Positions 8,426 through 16,929 of a stretch of DNA of 64,000 nt are shown piece after piece. The stretch's first letter is position 1. Every line of letters begins with the position of its first letter. The stretch covers positions 372,001 through 436,000 of the forward strand of contig NZ_JAFMOX010000067.1 in NCBI RefSeq assembly GCF_019049655.1, given 5' to 3'. A program made the translations under genes and the position numbers. The DNA comes from Rahnella rivi (lineage in GTDB: Bacteria > Pseudomonadota > Gammaproteobacteria > Enterobacterales > Enterobacteriaceae). Below the pieces are notes generated by a model. That model made no database searches. It saw only the letters and a program-made list of their open reading frames with translations, and had not been told where the DNA came from.

Positions 8426-9244
8426 ATGATCAATGAAGGGCGGCTGCTCAGTCAGCATGGCTTTGCCAAAGCCAACTCGTGGATCACTCTGGTCCTGTCA
8501 ATTCTCTTACTGGTCGCCGGAGCAGTGCAACTTGCCTTACTGCTGACCGTTGATCACTCAACTAACAGTCTCTACAGCGTTTTCTTTACTGCACTGCTGA
8601 GTATTGCGCTGGGCGTTGTGCTGATCTTTTTACGACGCCTGATCCGGCCTCAGCAAATATATCAGCTGCATGAAAATGGCATTTTGGTTATAAGTCAGGA
8701 AGATAAGAAAAACAGGTTCATCCCTTTTGAAAGGATTATGGATATATATCGTTTCAGGACGGGAAAATATACGCGACGGATTTTAAATACCATGCTGTTT
8801 CGCGAAGAAAATAGCAGAATCTGGCACCGTATCACCCCAAATATTGCGAACTCAGAACGGTTAATCGAGATCATTAAAACCGAACAACTGATTTTTCGGG
8901 GCCCGTGGGCATTAAATACTCTGGCTCAGGGCGGGGATATCCATTTCACCAGCATGACCCATTCACACTGCGGCTTAAAACGGTTTTTCAGTAATAAGCT
9001 TATGATGATGAATGAGAAAAAAATCAGACTTAGCGCGCTGGCACTCAATGCAGATGGCGGTAAAACAGTACCGATAGAGGATATTCAGTTTATCAGTGGT
9101 GGCAGCAACAGTCCGCTGGTCAGACTGCTCGATAAACATGGCAGAATTTTATTCTCCGTGCCCTACACATCATTGTCCAGCGCCGATCTTTTTATCGCAC
9201 TGATCGAACATATGATTCAGAACCGGATCCCGGTCAGGCATTAG
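8426..9244 (+). CDS. Unknown two-helix membrane protein (PH-like cytoplasmic part)
   Basis: I do not recognise this 272-residue protein by name. Two hydrophobic helices (about 20-42 and 48-72) form a hairpin near the N-terminus. The remaining 200 residues are soluble and contain two beta-rich stretches: IYQLHENGILVISQEDKKNRFIPF and, near the end, VPIEDIQFISGGSNS. These resemble bacterial PH-like domains of membrane proteins, where the pattern is a short strand, a basic residue, then an 'I/P-ED-I' turn; this is a weak inference. AAGG lies eight bases before the ATG. It is inserted between lepA and rseC, which are adjacent in E. coli, and ends at a strong bidirectional hairpin. Confidence 0.75.
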   Translation: MINEGRLLSQHGFAKANSWITLVLSILLLVAGAVQLALLLTVDHSTNSLYSVFFTALLSIALGVVLIFLRRLIRPQQIYQLHENGILVISQEDKKNRFIPFERIMDIYRFRTGKYTRRILNTMLFREENSRIWHRITPNIANSERLIEIIKTEQLIFRGPWALNTLAQGGDIHFTSMTHSHCGLKRFFSNKLMMMNEKKIRLSALALNADGGKTVPIEDIQFISGGSNSPLVRLLDKHGRILFSVPYTSLSSADLFIALIEHMIQNRIPVRH

Positions 9245-9254
9245 AGTGAGAATA

Positions 9255-9290
9255 TTAAGGCCGTTATATCACCCGATATAACGGCCTTAA
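9255..9290. terminator. Bidirectional terminator
   Basis: A perfect 16-bp stem, TTAAGGCCGTTATATC with its complement, closes on the four-base loop ACCC. It sits between the convergent unknown membrane gene and rseC and ends two bases before the rseC stop. Confidence 0.8.
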
Positions 9291-9291
9291 A

Positions 9292-9774
9292 TCAGGAAGG
9301 AAGTTGCTGATCGTGATCTGTGGCATAACGGAATGCATTGGGGGGAAGACCCACCTGCAAAATAACGGGCTGATAACCTGACTTGCCATCGACTTTAGCT
9401 GCCAGGGTTTTAGCAATCAAAAAACCAAGCCCGCCGCCAAGTACCGCCCCAACCACTGCGTAAACATCCGCTTTCATCAGTGACTGCAGCACACCGCCAC
9501 CCAGTATCACACCAAACAGCGGCGTCATATACACCAGAAAAGCAGAACGCAGCAGGCTTCCTTCAGGAATACCCAGTTCGACTTTTTGCCCTGGCTCAAG
9601 GCGTTCGGAGATGTTGACCTGCAAATTATGTTCGGTTTGCGGCCCTAATTCGTTGAGCACACGGGCACCACAGCCTGACCGTGAATGGCAACTACTGCAC
9701 CCCGCCTGCGTTTCGCAACGCAGTGTAGCAATGCCGTCTTGCCACGAAACCACCGTGGCCCATTCTTTCATCAT
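9292..9774 (-). CDS. rseC: SoxR-reducing system / sigma-E factor regulatory protein RseC
   Basis: The 160-residue inner-membrane protein has an N-terminal cytoplasmic cysteine cluster, CSSCHSRSGCG (about 25-35). Two membrane spans follow (about 76-96 and 103-122) and then a short tail. The start MMKEWATVVSW aligns with E. coli MIKEWATVVSW. RseC is the last gene of the rpoE-rseABC operon and belongs to the RsxC/RseC group involved in reducing SoxR. Its part in sigma-E control is minor in E. coli. Confidence 0.95.
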   Translation of the reverse strand: MMKEWATVVSWQDGIATLRCETQAGCSSCHSRSGCGARVLNELGPQTEHNLQVNISERLEPGQKVELGIPEGSLLRSAFLVYMTPLFGVILGGGVLQSLMKADVYAVVGAVLGGGLGFLIAKTLAAKVDGKSGYQPVILQVGLPPNAFRYATDHDQQLPS

Positions 9775-9806
9775 GTGATCACCCGAAAATTCTTTAGTAG
9801 AAAGCG

Positions 9807-10760
9807 TTATTTTGCCGCGAAGACTATGCTGTCAGCAACACGTTTGGCCGTTGAAGGCGGTAATTCGCCCACAACCGTAATTTCATTTCCATTACGTATT
9901 TCCGTTTGCACTGTTCTTCGCCCCTGCCTGATCAACTGCTCAGAAGGGCCATTGGTGGTTGCACTGACGTTAACAGAGAAACTGAAAAGCCCATCAGTAT
10001 ACAAACGAGACTCTATCGTCACCGGCATATTTGGCAAGGTTCTGCGACTGCTCGCCACTTCGGTGACACCCGCCGGAAGCCATTTAACCTGCCATGCAAA
10101 TTTCACCTGCTCGGAAGCAGGTAATGAAAGCACAGGAGGCAGATTTGCTTTCTCGAGATCGCCCAAGGAGCTGATGACTTGTTTATCAGCGTCGCTGAAA
10201 CTGATGACCCGGAACTGTTCGAGCGTTTCGCCATCGCGATCCAACAGATCAACGCGCATCGGCAATTTCGTTTCTTCATCCACCCAAATCACATAGCTAA
10301 AACGAGTTCCATCGCGAGAAACGACGCGGATAACCTGACTCAAACGGTCAGCGGCACGCGCACGTCCTACGGCGATAAAATCGTAATATTTTGAGAGCAG
10401 GGAGAAATCACTGAAAACAATTGAAGGCAGCGAATCAACGATATGATCGCCATCCAGGGTGAAGGGTTGTAACCCAGTTTCAAAGTAGCTGATGTCTTTT
10501 CCACGCTGGACAATTTCACGGCGCGGACCATCCATCAACACTAACTGAGCCAGAGAGCTTCGGTTAGATATAGCATGACGATAGCGATAGGAATCAATTC
10601 CTTGCTTCGTGATGTTGATGAAACCCATTTCATAATTCAGCGACTGGCTGGCCTTGCCCATCTCTTGTAATAAAGCCTCGGTAGGGGATTCAGCCGAGGC
10701 GATACCAGAAGAAAGCAGGCCGCCTGTCACTAAACAAACGGCAAACCAAATTTGCTTCAT
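9807..10760 (-). CDS. rseB: Sigma-E regulatory protein RseB
   Basis: RseB is a periplasmic protein that binds the RseA periplasmic domain and protects it from DegS until mislocalised lipoprotein or LPS is sensed. The 317 residues begin with a signal peptide ending at IASA-ES (about 23/24). An N-terminal LolA/LppX-like domain follows (about 25-210), then a C-terminal domain that contacts RseA. The start overlaps the rseA stop by one base (TAATG), indicating coupled translation. Confidence 0.97.
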   Translation of the reverse strand: MKQIWFAVCLVTGGLLSSGIASAESPTEALLQEMGKASQSLNYEMGFINITKQGIDSYRYRHAISNRSSLAQLVLMDGPRREIVQRGKDISYFETGLQPFTLDGDHIVDSLPSIVFSDFSLLSKYYDFIAVGRARAADRLSQVIRVVSRDGTRFSYVIWVDEETKLPMRVDLLDRDGETLEQFRVISFSDADKQVISSLGDLEKANLPPVLSLPASEQVKFAWQVKWLPAGVTEVASSRRTLPNMPVTIESRLYTDGLFSFSVNVSATTNGPSEQLIRQGRRTVQTEIRNGNEITVVGELPPSTAKRVADSIVFAAK

Positions 10761-11407
10761 TACTGCGTTTGCGTTCCTAAAGACTGATTACCAGGGACCT
10801 GAACAGCGGCTTGCTGTGGAGTAACAGGCTCAAGTTGTAGCTGCTCAGAGTGCAAGCGGCGCTGCAATTCGTAGTCCTGCAACATAGCGTTGATACGCTT
10901 GCGTTGTTCCTGCACGTTCTGTTGCCCACTGGCCGAGTTACCTTCGCTTGGTACACCGAAGCTAACAGGGGAAGCTTTGCCCATCATAGGCAGGGTATTG
11001 AACGCCGGGGTTTCTGGCGAAGCGCCGGTAGCGTCAGGCTGATTGTAGTGCTGGACACCGACAATCACCGCCAGCGACACACAGGCTGCGACACCGACCT
11101 GAGTCAGCTGGCTTGCCCAAGGGCGAACCTTCTGCCAGAACGGCATTTTTTGCCAGGTATGAGGTTGAGGTTGCGATTCGGTTGCAGAGCCAGGCACCAG
11201 TTTAACCGGCTCGTTTGCCAGCGCAGCGGCCACACGATCTGCGATATCCAGATGCACCACATTCCCAATATCACCACGCAAGGTATCGCGTATCAAATGA
11301 TAACTCTGCCAGTTTTGTTGAAGCGCACGGTCTGTTGATAACGAACTTAACAGTTCGGAATCAATGGCTTCACCATCCATCAGAGCGGAAAGCTTTTCTT
11401 TCTGCAT
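10760..11407 (-). CDS. rseA: Anti-sigma-E factor RseA
   Basis: RseA is a single-span inner-membrane protein that holds sigma-E inactive and is degraded by DegS and RseP under envelope stress. The 215 residues show the cytoplasmic anti-sigma domain (MQKEKLSALMDGE and LQQNWQSYHLIRDTLRGD, about 1-66). A membrane span at about 101-119 (VGVAACVSLAVIVGV) and a periplasmic Gln-rich tail follow. It starts 30 bases after the rpoE stop. Confidence 0.97.
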   Translation of the reverse strand: MQKEKLSALMDGEAIDSELLSSLSTDRALQQNWQSYHLIRDTLRGDIGNVVHLDIADRVAAALANEPVKLVPGSATESQPQPHTWQKMPFWQKVRPWASQLTQVGVAACVSLAVIVGVQHYNQPDATGASPETPAFNTLPMMGKASPVSFGVPSEGNSASGQQNVQEQRKRINAMLQDYELQRRLHSEQLQLEPVTPQQAAVQVPGNQSLGTQTQ

Positions 11408-11437
11408 GCCTAAGTACCCTTCCTGTGTCCGTCATCT

Positions 11438-12013
11438 CTAACGCTGGATGAGCGGTTGAACTTTGTTATCAATTGCTTCCCGGGCACGGAATATTCGGGA
11501 TCGTACCGTACCCACCGGACAGTCCATGATGGTCGCTATCTCTTCGTAGCTTAATCCATCCAGCTCCCTCAGAGTAATCGCCATGCGAAGATCTTCCGGG
11601 AGTGCTTCAATAGTACGGAAAACTATTTGCCGTAACTCTTCTGACAACATCAAGTTCTCAGGGTTCGATATTTCTTTCAGGGCGCCGCCACTTTCGAAAT
11701 TTTCGGCTTCGTTTGCATCCACATCACTCGATGGTGGACGCCGTCCCTGAGCGACTAAATAATTTTTCGCTGTATTGACTGCAATTCGATACAGCCAGGT
11801 ATAAAAAGCACTGTCGCCACGGAAAGATTCCAGCGCACGATAGGCTTTAATGAAAGATTCCTGAACCACATCAGGCACATCGCCCTGTGGCACGTAGCGG
11901 GATACCAGGCTCGCTACCTTATGCTGGTAACGGATAACCAGTAAATTGAACGATTTTTGATCACCCTTCTGGACCCGCTCAACCAGAACTTGATCGGCTA
12001 ACTGCTCGCTCAT
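11438..12013 (-). CDS. rpoE: RNA polymerase sigma factor RpoE (sigma-E)
   Basis: Sigma-E directs transcription of the envelope-stress regulon. The ATG at 12013 gives 191 residues starting MSEQLADQVLVERVQKGDQKSFN, nearly identical to the E. coli protein. Region 2 includes DVVQESFIKAYRAL and AFYTWLYRIAVNTAKN, and region 4 includes LDGLSYEEIATIMDCPVGTVRSR. GGGGAG lies 14-19 bases before this ATG, as in E. coli. The reading frame stays open for 38 more codons upstream (to 12127), but that stretch overlaps the likely promoter and is not part of the protein in relatives. Confidence 0.97.
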   Translation of the reverse strand: MSEQLADQVLVERVQKGDQKSFNLLVIRYQHKVASLVSRYVPQGDVPDVVQESFIKAYRALESFRGDSAFYTWLYRIAVNTAKNYLVAQGRRPPSSDVDANEAENFESGGALKEISNPENLMLSEELRQIVFRTIEALPEDLRMAITLRELDGLSYEEIATIMDCPVGTVRSRIFRAREAIDNKVQPLIQR

Positions 12014-12097
12014 CCGAGGTAAAATCTCCCCAAAACTATCTCCGCGCATAAAGTCGTACTGCCAGCTTTCATCATTATATTCCTGAGCAAGTACTGC

Positions 12098-12125
12098 TTG
12101 GAGTTCACATGGAACCTTAAGTTCC
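12098..12125 (-). promoter_or_regulatory. Candidate sigma-E promoter of rpoE
   Basis: On the minus strand GGAACTT (12125-12119) is followed after 16 bases by TCCAA (12102-12098). GGAACTT is the exact sigma-E -35 consensus; the -10 is partial (consensus TCTGA/TCAAA). The site lies about 85-110 bases before rpoE, where E. coli has its autoregulated promoter. Confidence 0.5.
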
Positions 12126-12191
12126 ACATCGCCATTGTTTTTTCTATTGAAGTCTCATGCCCGTGGCTTTTGCACGGAGGTTTAGGCTAAC

Positions 12192-13829
12192 ATGAATTTC
12201 CCTCTTCTTCTGCAAACATCATACGTTATGCAACCTTCATCTGAATTTGTTAGCGATGTATTGATAATCGGAAGTGGTGCTGCGGGCCTTTCTTTGGCTT
12301 TGCGACTTGCAGACCACTGTCACGTTACTGTTCTCAGTAAAGGCCCCCTCAACGAAGGTTCCACATTTTACGCTCAGGGTGGTATCGCCGCCGTTTTCGA
12401 TGAAGCAGACAGCATTGCCTCACACGTCGAAGACACATTAATTGCTGGCGCAGGTTTATGCGATAAAGAAGCTGTTGAATTTATCGCCAGCAATGCTCGC
12501 CATTGTGTTCAATGGTTAATCGACCAGGGAGTCCTGTTTGATACCGAAACGAACGCCAGCTCAGAAGAGCGTTATCACCTGACCCGTGAAGGTGGTCACA
12601 GCCACCGCAGGATCCTGCATGCTGCTGATGCAACAGGTAAAGAAGTAGAAACTACGCTGGTAAGTAAAGCAAGAGCGCACCCCAATATTTGTGTTAAGGA
12701 ACGCTATAATGCGGTGGATTTAATTACCTCCAGCAAAGTTGGATTAGCCGGTACTCAGCGGGTGGTGGGCGCGTACGTCTGGAACCGTGATAAAGAACAT
12801 GTCGAGACGCTGCGAGCCAAAGCCGTCGTTCTGGCAACGGGCGGTGCAGCAAAAGTGTATCAGTACACCACCAATCCGGATATTTCCTCCGGCGATGGCG
12901 TTGCCATGGCCTGGCGCGCGGGCTGTCGTGTTGCTAATCTCGAATTCAACCAGTTTCATCCGACCTGCCTCTATCATCCTCAGGCACGCAATTTCCTTCT
13001 GACTGAAGCCCTGCGCGGCGAAGGTGCCGTGCTAAAACGCCCCGACGGCTCACGCTTTATGCCGGACTTTGATGCACGTGGCGAACTGGCTCCGCGCGAT
13101 GTGGTCGCCAGAGCTATCGACCATGAAATGAAGCGTCTCGGTGCAGATTGTATGTATCTGGATATCAGCCACCGCCCACCGGAATTCATCAAACATCACT
13201 TTCCGATGATTGATGAAAAACTGAGCTCACTGGGCATTGATTTGACCAAAGAAGCGATTCCGATTGTTCCTGCCGCGCACTACACCTGTGGCGGCGTAAT
13301 GGTTGATCAGCATGGGCGAACCGATCTTGACGGCCTCTACGCTATCGGTGAAGTCAGTTACACCGGTTTGCATGGCGCAAACCGTCTGGCCTCGAACTCA
13401 TTACTGGAATGCGTGGTTTACGGCTGGTCAGCGGCTGAAGATATCATCAAGCGCCTGCCTCACGTCAAACTGGCGAAAAACCTGCCGCAATGGGACGAAA
13501 GCCGTGTGGACAACTCCGATGAACAGGTCGTGATCCAGCATAACTGGCATGAGTTGCGATTGTTTATGTGGGATTATGTCGGGATCGTGCGTACCACGAA
13601 ACGCCTCGAACGCGCGCTGCGTCGCATCATGACCCTGCAACAGGAGATTGATGAGTATTATGCAAACTTCCGCATTTCAAATAACCTGCTCGAGTTGCGC
13701 AATCTGGTGTTAGTCGCCGAACTGATTGTGCGTAGCGCCATGGAACGTAAGGAAAGCCGCGGGCTGCACTACACGCTGGATTATCCTGATTTACAGGAAA
13801 ATCCACAGCCAACGATCCTCCAGCCCTGA
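12192..13829 (+). CDS. nadB: L-aspartate oxidase
   Basis: NadB is the FAD enzyme that oxidises L-aspartate to iminoaspartate, the first step of de novo NAD synthesis. The 545-residue protein has the FAD-binding Rossmann motif VLIIGSGAAGLSLALRLA (about 23-40), the GSTFYAQGGIAA motif, HLTREGGHSHRRILHAADATG at the active site, and GEVSYTGLHGANRLASNSLLE for FAD. ATG 12192 has a GGAGG site about ten bases upstream; a second in-frame ATG at 12228 lacks one, and it would match the E. coli length more closely. The gene is divergent from rpoE. Confidence 0.97.
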   Translation: MNFPLLLQTSYVMQPSSEFVSDVLIIGSGAAGLSLALRLADHCHVTVLSKGPLNEGSTFYAQGGIAAVFDEADSIASHVEDTLIAGAGLCDKEAVEFIASNARHCVQWLIDQGVLFDTETNASSEERYHLTREGGHSHRRILHAADATGKEVETTLVSKARAHPNICVKERYNAVDLITSSKVGLAGTQRVVGAYVWNRDKEHVETLRAKAVVLATGGAAKVYQYTTNPDISSGDGVAMAWRAGCRVANLEFNQFHPTCLYHPQARNFLLTEALRGEGAVLKRPDGSRFMPDFDARGELAPRDVVARAIDHEMKRLGADCMYLDISHRPPEFIKHHFPMIDEKLSSLGIDLTKEAIPIVPAAHYTCGGVMVDQHGRTDLDGLYAIGEVSYTGLHGANRLASNSLLECVVYGWSAAEDIIKRLPHVKLAKNLPQWDESRVDNSDEQVVIQHNWHELRLFMWDYVGIVRTTKRLERALRRIMTLQQEIDEYYANFRISNNLLELRNLVLVAELIVRSAMERKESRGLHYTLDYPDLQENPQPTILQP

Positions 13830-13836
13830 TGGCGCG

Positions 13837-13859
13837 AAGTGCGAAGGAACGCACTTTTC
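13837..13859. terminator. Terminator between nadB and trmN
   Basis: AAGTGCG (13837-13843) pairs with CGCACTT (13850-13856) around AAGGAA, followed by TTCTCATTTTT on the plus strand. It lies eight bases beyond the nadB stop. Confidence 0.65.
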
Positions 13860-13886
13860 TCATTTTTGCCTTTAATTGCACTCTTC

Positions 13887-14660
13887 TCAGTAATTCAGAT
13901 AAAAATCCGTGATCAATGCGCAAAATTCTTCGCTGTAGATCCCTTCAGATTTTCGCAGTGCCAGTTCTTGATCCCGCAATTCTGCGGGTTGCTTTGAGAG
14001 CGTGAGCAGCAGCCGGTTTAAAGGTTTACCCGGACGATCCCGTACGGCCATCCGCCAGTGGCTGAACCAGCCTTTCTGATGCGCCATGGTTTCAAATGCC
14101 ATACCAATTTCATAAGGCAGCACAACGCTGAACACACCGTCAGGCGTGATGAGCTTTGCGGCGCACTCAAGCAGAGCATCGTGGGTCAGCGTTTCGGTAT
14201 AGCGCGCCGCATTACGGGCCTCATCGCGGCAGGCCACTGCCGACTCAAAATACGGCGGATTGCTGACGATCAGGTCATAGGTTGCGGGGTGTGCTTCTGC
14301 AAAGAGATTGATATCCTGCTCAAACACAGCCAGCCTTTTCGCCCAGCAAGACTCATGGAAATTCTCAGCGGCCTGTCCGGCGGCGGCGGATTCCAGTTCA
14401 ACCGCATCAATTTGCGTTTGCGGGCCGCTGCGCTGTGCCAGCATCAACGCAATAAGACCGCTGCCGCAGCCGATATCCAGGATACGTCGTGCCTGCGTCA
14501 CGGGGGCTGTAGCGCCCAGCAGGACACTGTCTGTACCGACTTTCATCGCACAACGGTCATGGGCGACAAAGAACTGTTTAAAGGTAAATCCATTACGCCG
14601 TAAAGGCTGTGTGGAACTGGCTTCTTTTGTCACTAATTTCACCGTAATTGCGCCTGCCAT
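13887..14660 (-). CDS. trmN: tRNA1(Val) (adenine37-N6)-methyltransferase
   Basis: This SAM-dependent enzyme (YfiC/TrmN6) methylates N6 of A37 in tRNA1(Val). It shows the SAM-binding motif ILDIGCGSGLIALMLAQRS, the catalytic NPPY motif in YDLIVSNPPYFESA, and the family start region RRNGFTFKQFFVAHDRCAMKVGTD. The start is uncertain: the frame is open to 14756, E. coli begins about 12 residues before RRNGF, and the ATG at 14660 (257 residues) is a compromise with CAGG just upstream. A GTG a few codons later is also possible. Confidence 0.88.
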   Translation of the reverse strand: MAGAITVKLVTKEASSTQPLRRNGFTFKQFFVAHDRCAMKVGTDSVLLGATAPVTQARRILDIGCGSGLIALMLAQRSGPQTQIDAVELESAAAGQAAENFHESCWAKRLAVFEQDINLFAEAHPATYDLIVSNPPYFESAVACRDEARNAARYTETLTHDALLECAAKLITPDGVFSVVLPYEIGMAFETMAHQKGWFSHWRMAVRDRPGKPLNRLLLTLSKQPAELRDQELALRKSEGIYSEEFCALITDFYLNY

Positions 14661-14789
14661 CAGGCCTGTGAACGAAAACTGACGTAGCATAGGGCAAAGA
14701 GATGCAGAGGAAAAGGCACACAAACCGCTTAAATAGGTGAAGATCGCGTCTAACACGTCTATAATCGGCGCCCCAAGTAGAGGTAGACC

Positions 14790-16118
14790 ATGACTGTAAC
14801 GAATTTTTCCGAACTCGAACTCGATGAACGCCTGTTAGACGCCTTAGGCGAAAAAGGCTATACCCGCCCGACTGTCATTCAGGCAGAGGCAATTCCGCCT
14901 GCAATGGACGGACGCGATGTGTTGGGTTCGGCTCCTACCGGCACCGGCAAAACAGCGGCATTCCTGTTGCCTGCATTGCAGCATTTGCTGGATTTCCCGC
15001 GTAAGAAATCTGGTCCGCCACGTATTCTGATCCTCACGCCAACGCGTGAACTGGCCATGCAGGTTGCCGATCAGGCCCGCGAACTGGCAAAGCATACCGA
15101 TCTGGATATCGCAACGATCACCGGCGGTGTGGCTTATATGAACCACGCTGAAGTCTTCAGTGAAAACCAGGACATCGTCGTTGCGACGACAGGCCGTTTG
15201 CTGCAATACATCAAAGAAGAAAACTTCGATTGCCGCGCCATTGAAACGCTGATCCTTGATGAAGCCGATCGCATGCTGGACATGGGTTTTGCTCAGGATA
15301 TCGAAACGATTTCAGCCGAAGCACGCTGGCGTAAACAGACGTTGCTGTTCTCCGCAACGCTGGAAGGGGAAGCCATCCGTGAATTCGCCGAACGCATCCT
15401 GACCGAGCCGGTCGAGATCGAAGCCGATCCGTCACGTCGCGAGCGCAAGAAGATCCTGCAATGGTATTACCGCGTCGATGATGTGCCACACAAAACACAG
15501 ATGTTGATCCACCTGCTCAAACAGGAAGATGTCACTAAATCAGTGATCTTCGTGCGTAAGCGTGAACGGGTACACGAACTGGTTGCATGGCTGCGTGAAG
15601 CAGGGATCAACTCCTGCTATCTGGAAGGCGAGATGGTTCAGGTCAAGCGTACTGAAGCCGTTAAGCGCATGGTTGAAGACCGCGTGAACGTGCTCGTTGC
15701 CACTGATATCGCCGCGCGCGGTTTGGATATCAATGACATCAGCCACGTCTTTAACTTCGACCTGCCACTGACTGCGGATATCTATCTGCACCGTATTGGC
15801 CGTACCGGTCGTGCGGGCCGTAAAGGCACAGCCATTTCATTCGTTGAAGCGCATGACCATCTGCTGCTGGGCAAAATTGGGCGTTATTTGAACGAGCCAT
15901 TGAAAGCCCGCGTGATTGATGAACTTCGCCCGAAAACGAAAGCGCCAAGCGAGAAGACTACCGGTAAGCCATCGAAGAAAGTGTTGGCGAAGCGCAAAGA
16001 GAAGCAGAAAGCGTCGCAGGAAAAATCGAAAGTGAAAGTCAAAGTTCGCCATCGCGACAGTAAAAATGTCGGCAAACGCCGCGTAAAACCTGATGCTGCG
16101 AAAGACACGTCAAAATAA
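14790..16118 (+). CDS. srmB: ATP-dependent RNA helicase SrmB
   Basis: SrmB is a DEAD-box helicase that assists early assembly of the 50S ribosomal subunit. The 442 residues contain the Q motif region, SAPTGTGKTAAF (motif I, about 46-57), PTRELAMQ (Ia), LDEADRMLDMGF (II), FSATLEG (III), VATDIAARGLDI (V) and HRIGRTGRAGRKG (VI). A lysine-rich tail of about 60 residues follows, as in other SrmB proteins. It is divergent from trmN and ends at a strong terminator. Confidence 0.97.
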   Translation: MTVTNFSELELDERLLDALGEKGYTRPTVIQAEAIPPAMDGRDVLGSAPTGTGKTAAFLLPALQHLLDFPRKKSGPPRILILTPTRELAMQVADQARELAKHTDLDIATITGGVAYMNHAEVFSENQDIVVATTGRLLQYIKEENFDCRAIETLILDEADRMLDMGFAQDIETISAEARWRKQTLLFSATLEGEAIREFAERILTEPVEIEADPSRRERKKILQWYYRVDDVPHKTQMLIHLLKQEDVTKSVIFVRKRERVHELVAWLREAGINSCYLEGEMVQVKRTEAVKRMVEDRVNVLVATDIAARGLDINDISHVFNFDLPLTADIYLHRIGRTGRAGRKGTAISFVEAHDHLLLGKIGRYLNEPLKARVIDELRPKTKAPSEKTTGKPSKKVLAKRKEKQKASQEKSKVKVKVRHRDSKNVGKRRVKPDAAKDTSK

Positions 16119-16145
16119 GTATCCGTTAGTTATCTGATACAGATG

Positions 16146-16176
16146 AAAAAAAACCGCCTTTTCAGGCGGTTTTTTT
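16146..16176. terminator. Bidirectional terminator between srmB and grcA
   Basis: CCGCCT (16154-16159) pairs with AGGCGG (16164-16169) across TTTC. The stem is flanked by eight A on the left and seven T on the right, so it can stop transcription from both sides. Confidence 0.88.
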
Positions 16177-16205
16177 ATGGGCATCACACCCGGAAAACCC
16201 TTTAA

Positions 16206-16589
16206 TTACAGGCTTTCTGTGAAGGTACGGGTGATAACGTCACGCTGCTGTTCTGCAGTCAGTGAGTTGAAGCGCACCGCATAGCCGGAAACGCGGATAG
16301 TCAGCTGTGGGTATTTTTCAGGATGCTTCACAGCATCTTCCAGAGTCTCGCGACGCAGTACGTTTACGTTCAGGTGTTGACCCCCTTCCACGCGTACAGT
16401 CGGTTGAATTTCCATTGGCACTTCACGGTATTCAAACTGGCCCAGTTCGCTTACAGCCACGATCTGGTCTTCCGCATAACCTGCTTTCGCACATACGCAG
16501 CGAGCTTCCGCTTTTTCATCATCCAGCAACCAGAAAGAGTTTTTCAGTGCTTCGTTGTTGGTTTTGGTAATTTGGATCCCGGTGATCAT
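16206..16589 (-). CDS. grcA: Autonomous glycyl radical cofactor GrcA (YfiD)
   Basis: GrcA replaces the oxygen-damaged C-terminus of pyruvate formate-lyase, restoring its activity after air exposure. The 127-residue protein keeps the glycyl radical loop RVSGYAVRFNSLT close to the C-terminus and the PFL-like segment VEGGQHLNVNVLRRETL. The promoter region has two FNR-type sites, fitting strong induction when oxygen is low. Confidence 0.97.
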   Translation of the reverse strand: MITGIQITKTNNEALKNSFWLLDDEKAEARCVCAKAGYAEDQIVAVSELGQFEYREVPMEIQPTVRVEGGQHLNVNVLRRETLEDAVKHPEKYPQLTIRVSGYAVRFNSLTAEQQRDVITRTFTESL

Positions 16590-16671
16590 ATATTGCCTCC
16601 ATAATTGGCTACGATACTGTTAATTGGTGGGTATCAGATTCTTACAGCAATCTGTTGTTCCTGCTCTCAGA

Positions 16672-16711
16672 TATAACAGCACTACACCCCGCAATCTTTG
16701 ACTAATATCAA
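16672..16711 (-). promoter_or_regulatory. grcA promoter with proximal FNR site
   Basis: TTGAC-TAAT-ATCAA (16698-16711) matches the FNR consensus TTGAT-N4-ATCAA in nine of ten positions. On the minus strand TTATAT (complement of 16672-16677) lies about 30 bases from the site centre and fits a -10 box, which places FNR near -41 as in class II FNR promoters. Confidence 0.7.
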
Positions 16712-16749
16712 TCTTTTCAGTGTGGTCATTTCATCATCACGGCATATTT

Positions 16750-16763
16750 ATGTTTTACATCAA
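16750..16763 (-). promoter_or_regulatory. Distal FNR-type half-site of grcA
   Basis: ATGTT-TTAC-ATCAA has one perfect half-site. Its centre is 52 bases upstream of the proximal site, close to the spacing of the two FNR sites of E. coli yfiD (about -40 and -93). Confidence 0.5.
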
Positions 16764-16929
16764 TTTTTCCAAGCCTCTCGCTTAAATTATTTTTGTAAAT
16801 TATCAATAAAATTTGCATACAAATCCTCAAACCGCAGATAACTATGGGTAAAGGGAGGTGCGGGTTTCACTGTGATGAACGAGCAGGTAAGCTACGCCCA
16901 TCAAAATAACCTTAAAAAGGAGAGCGTCA

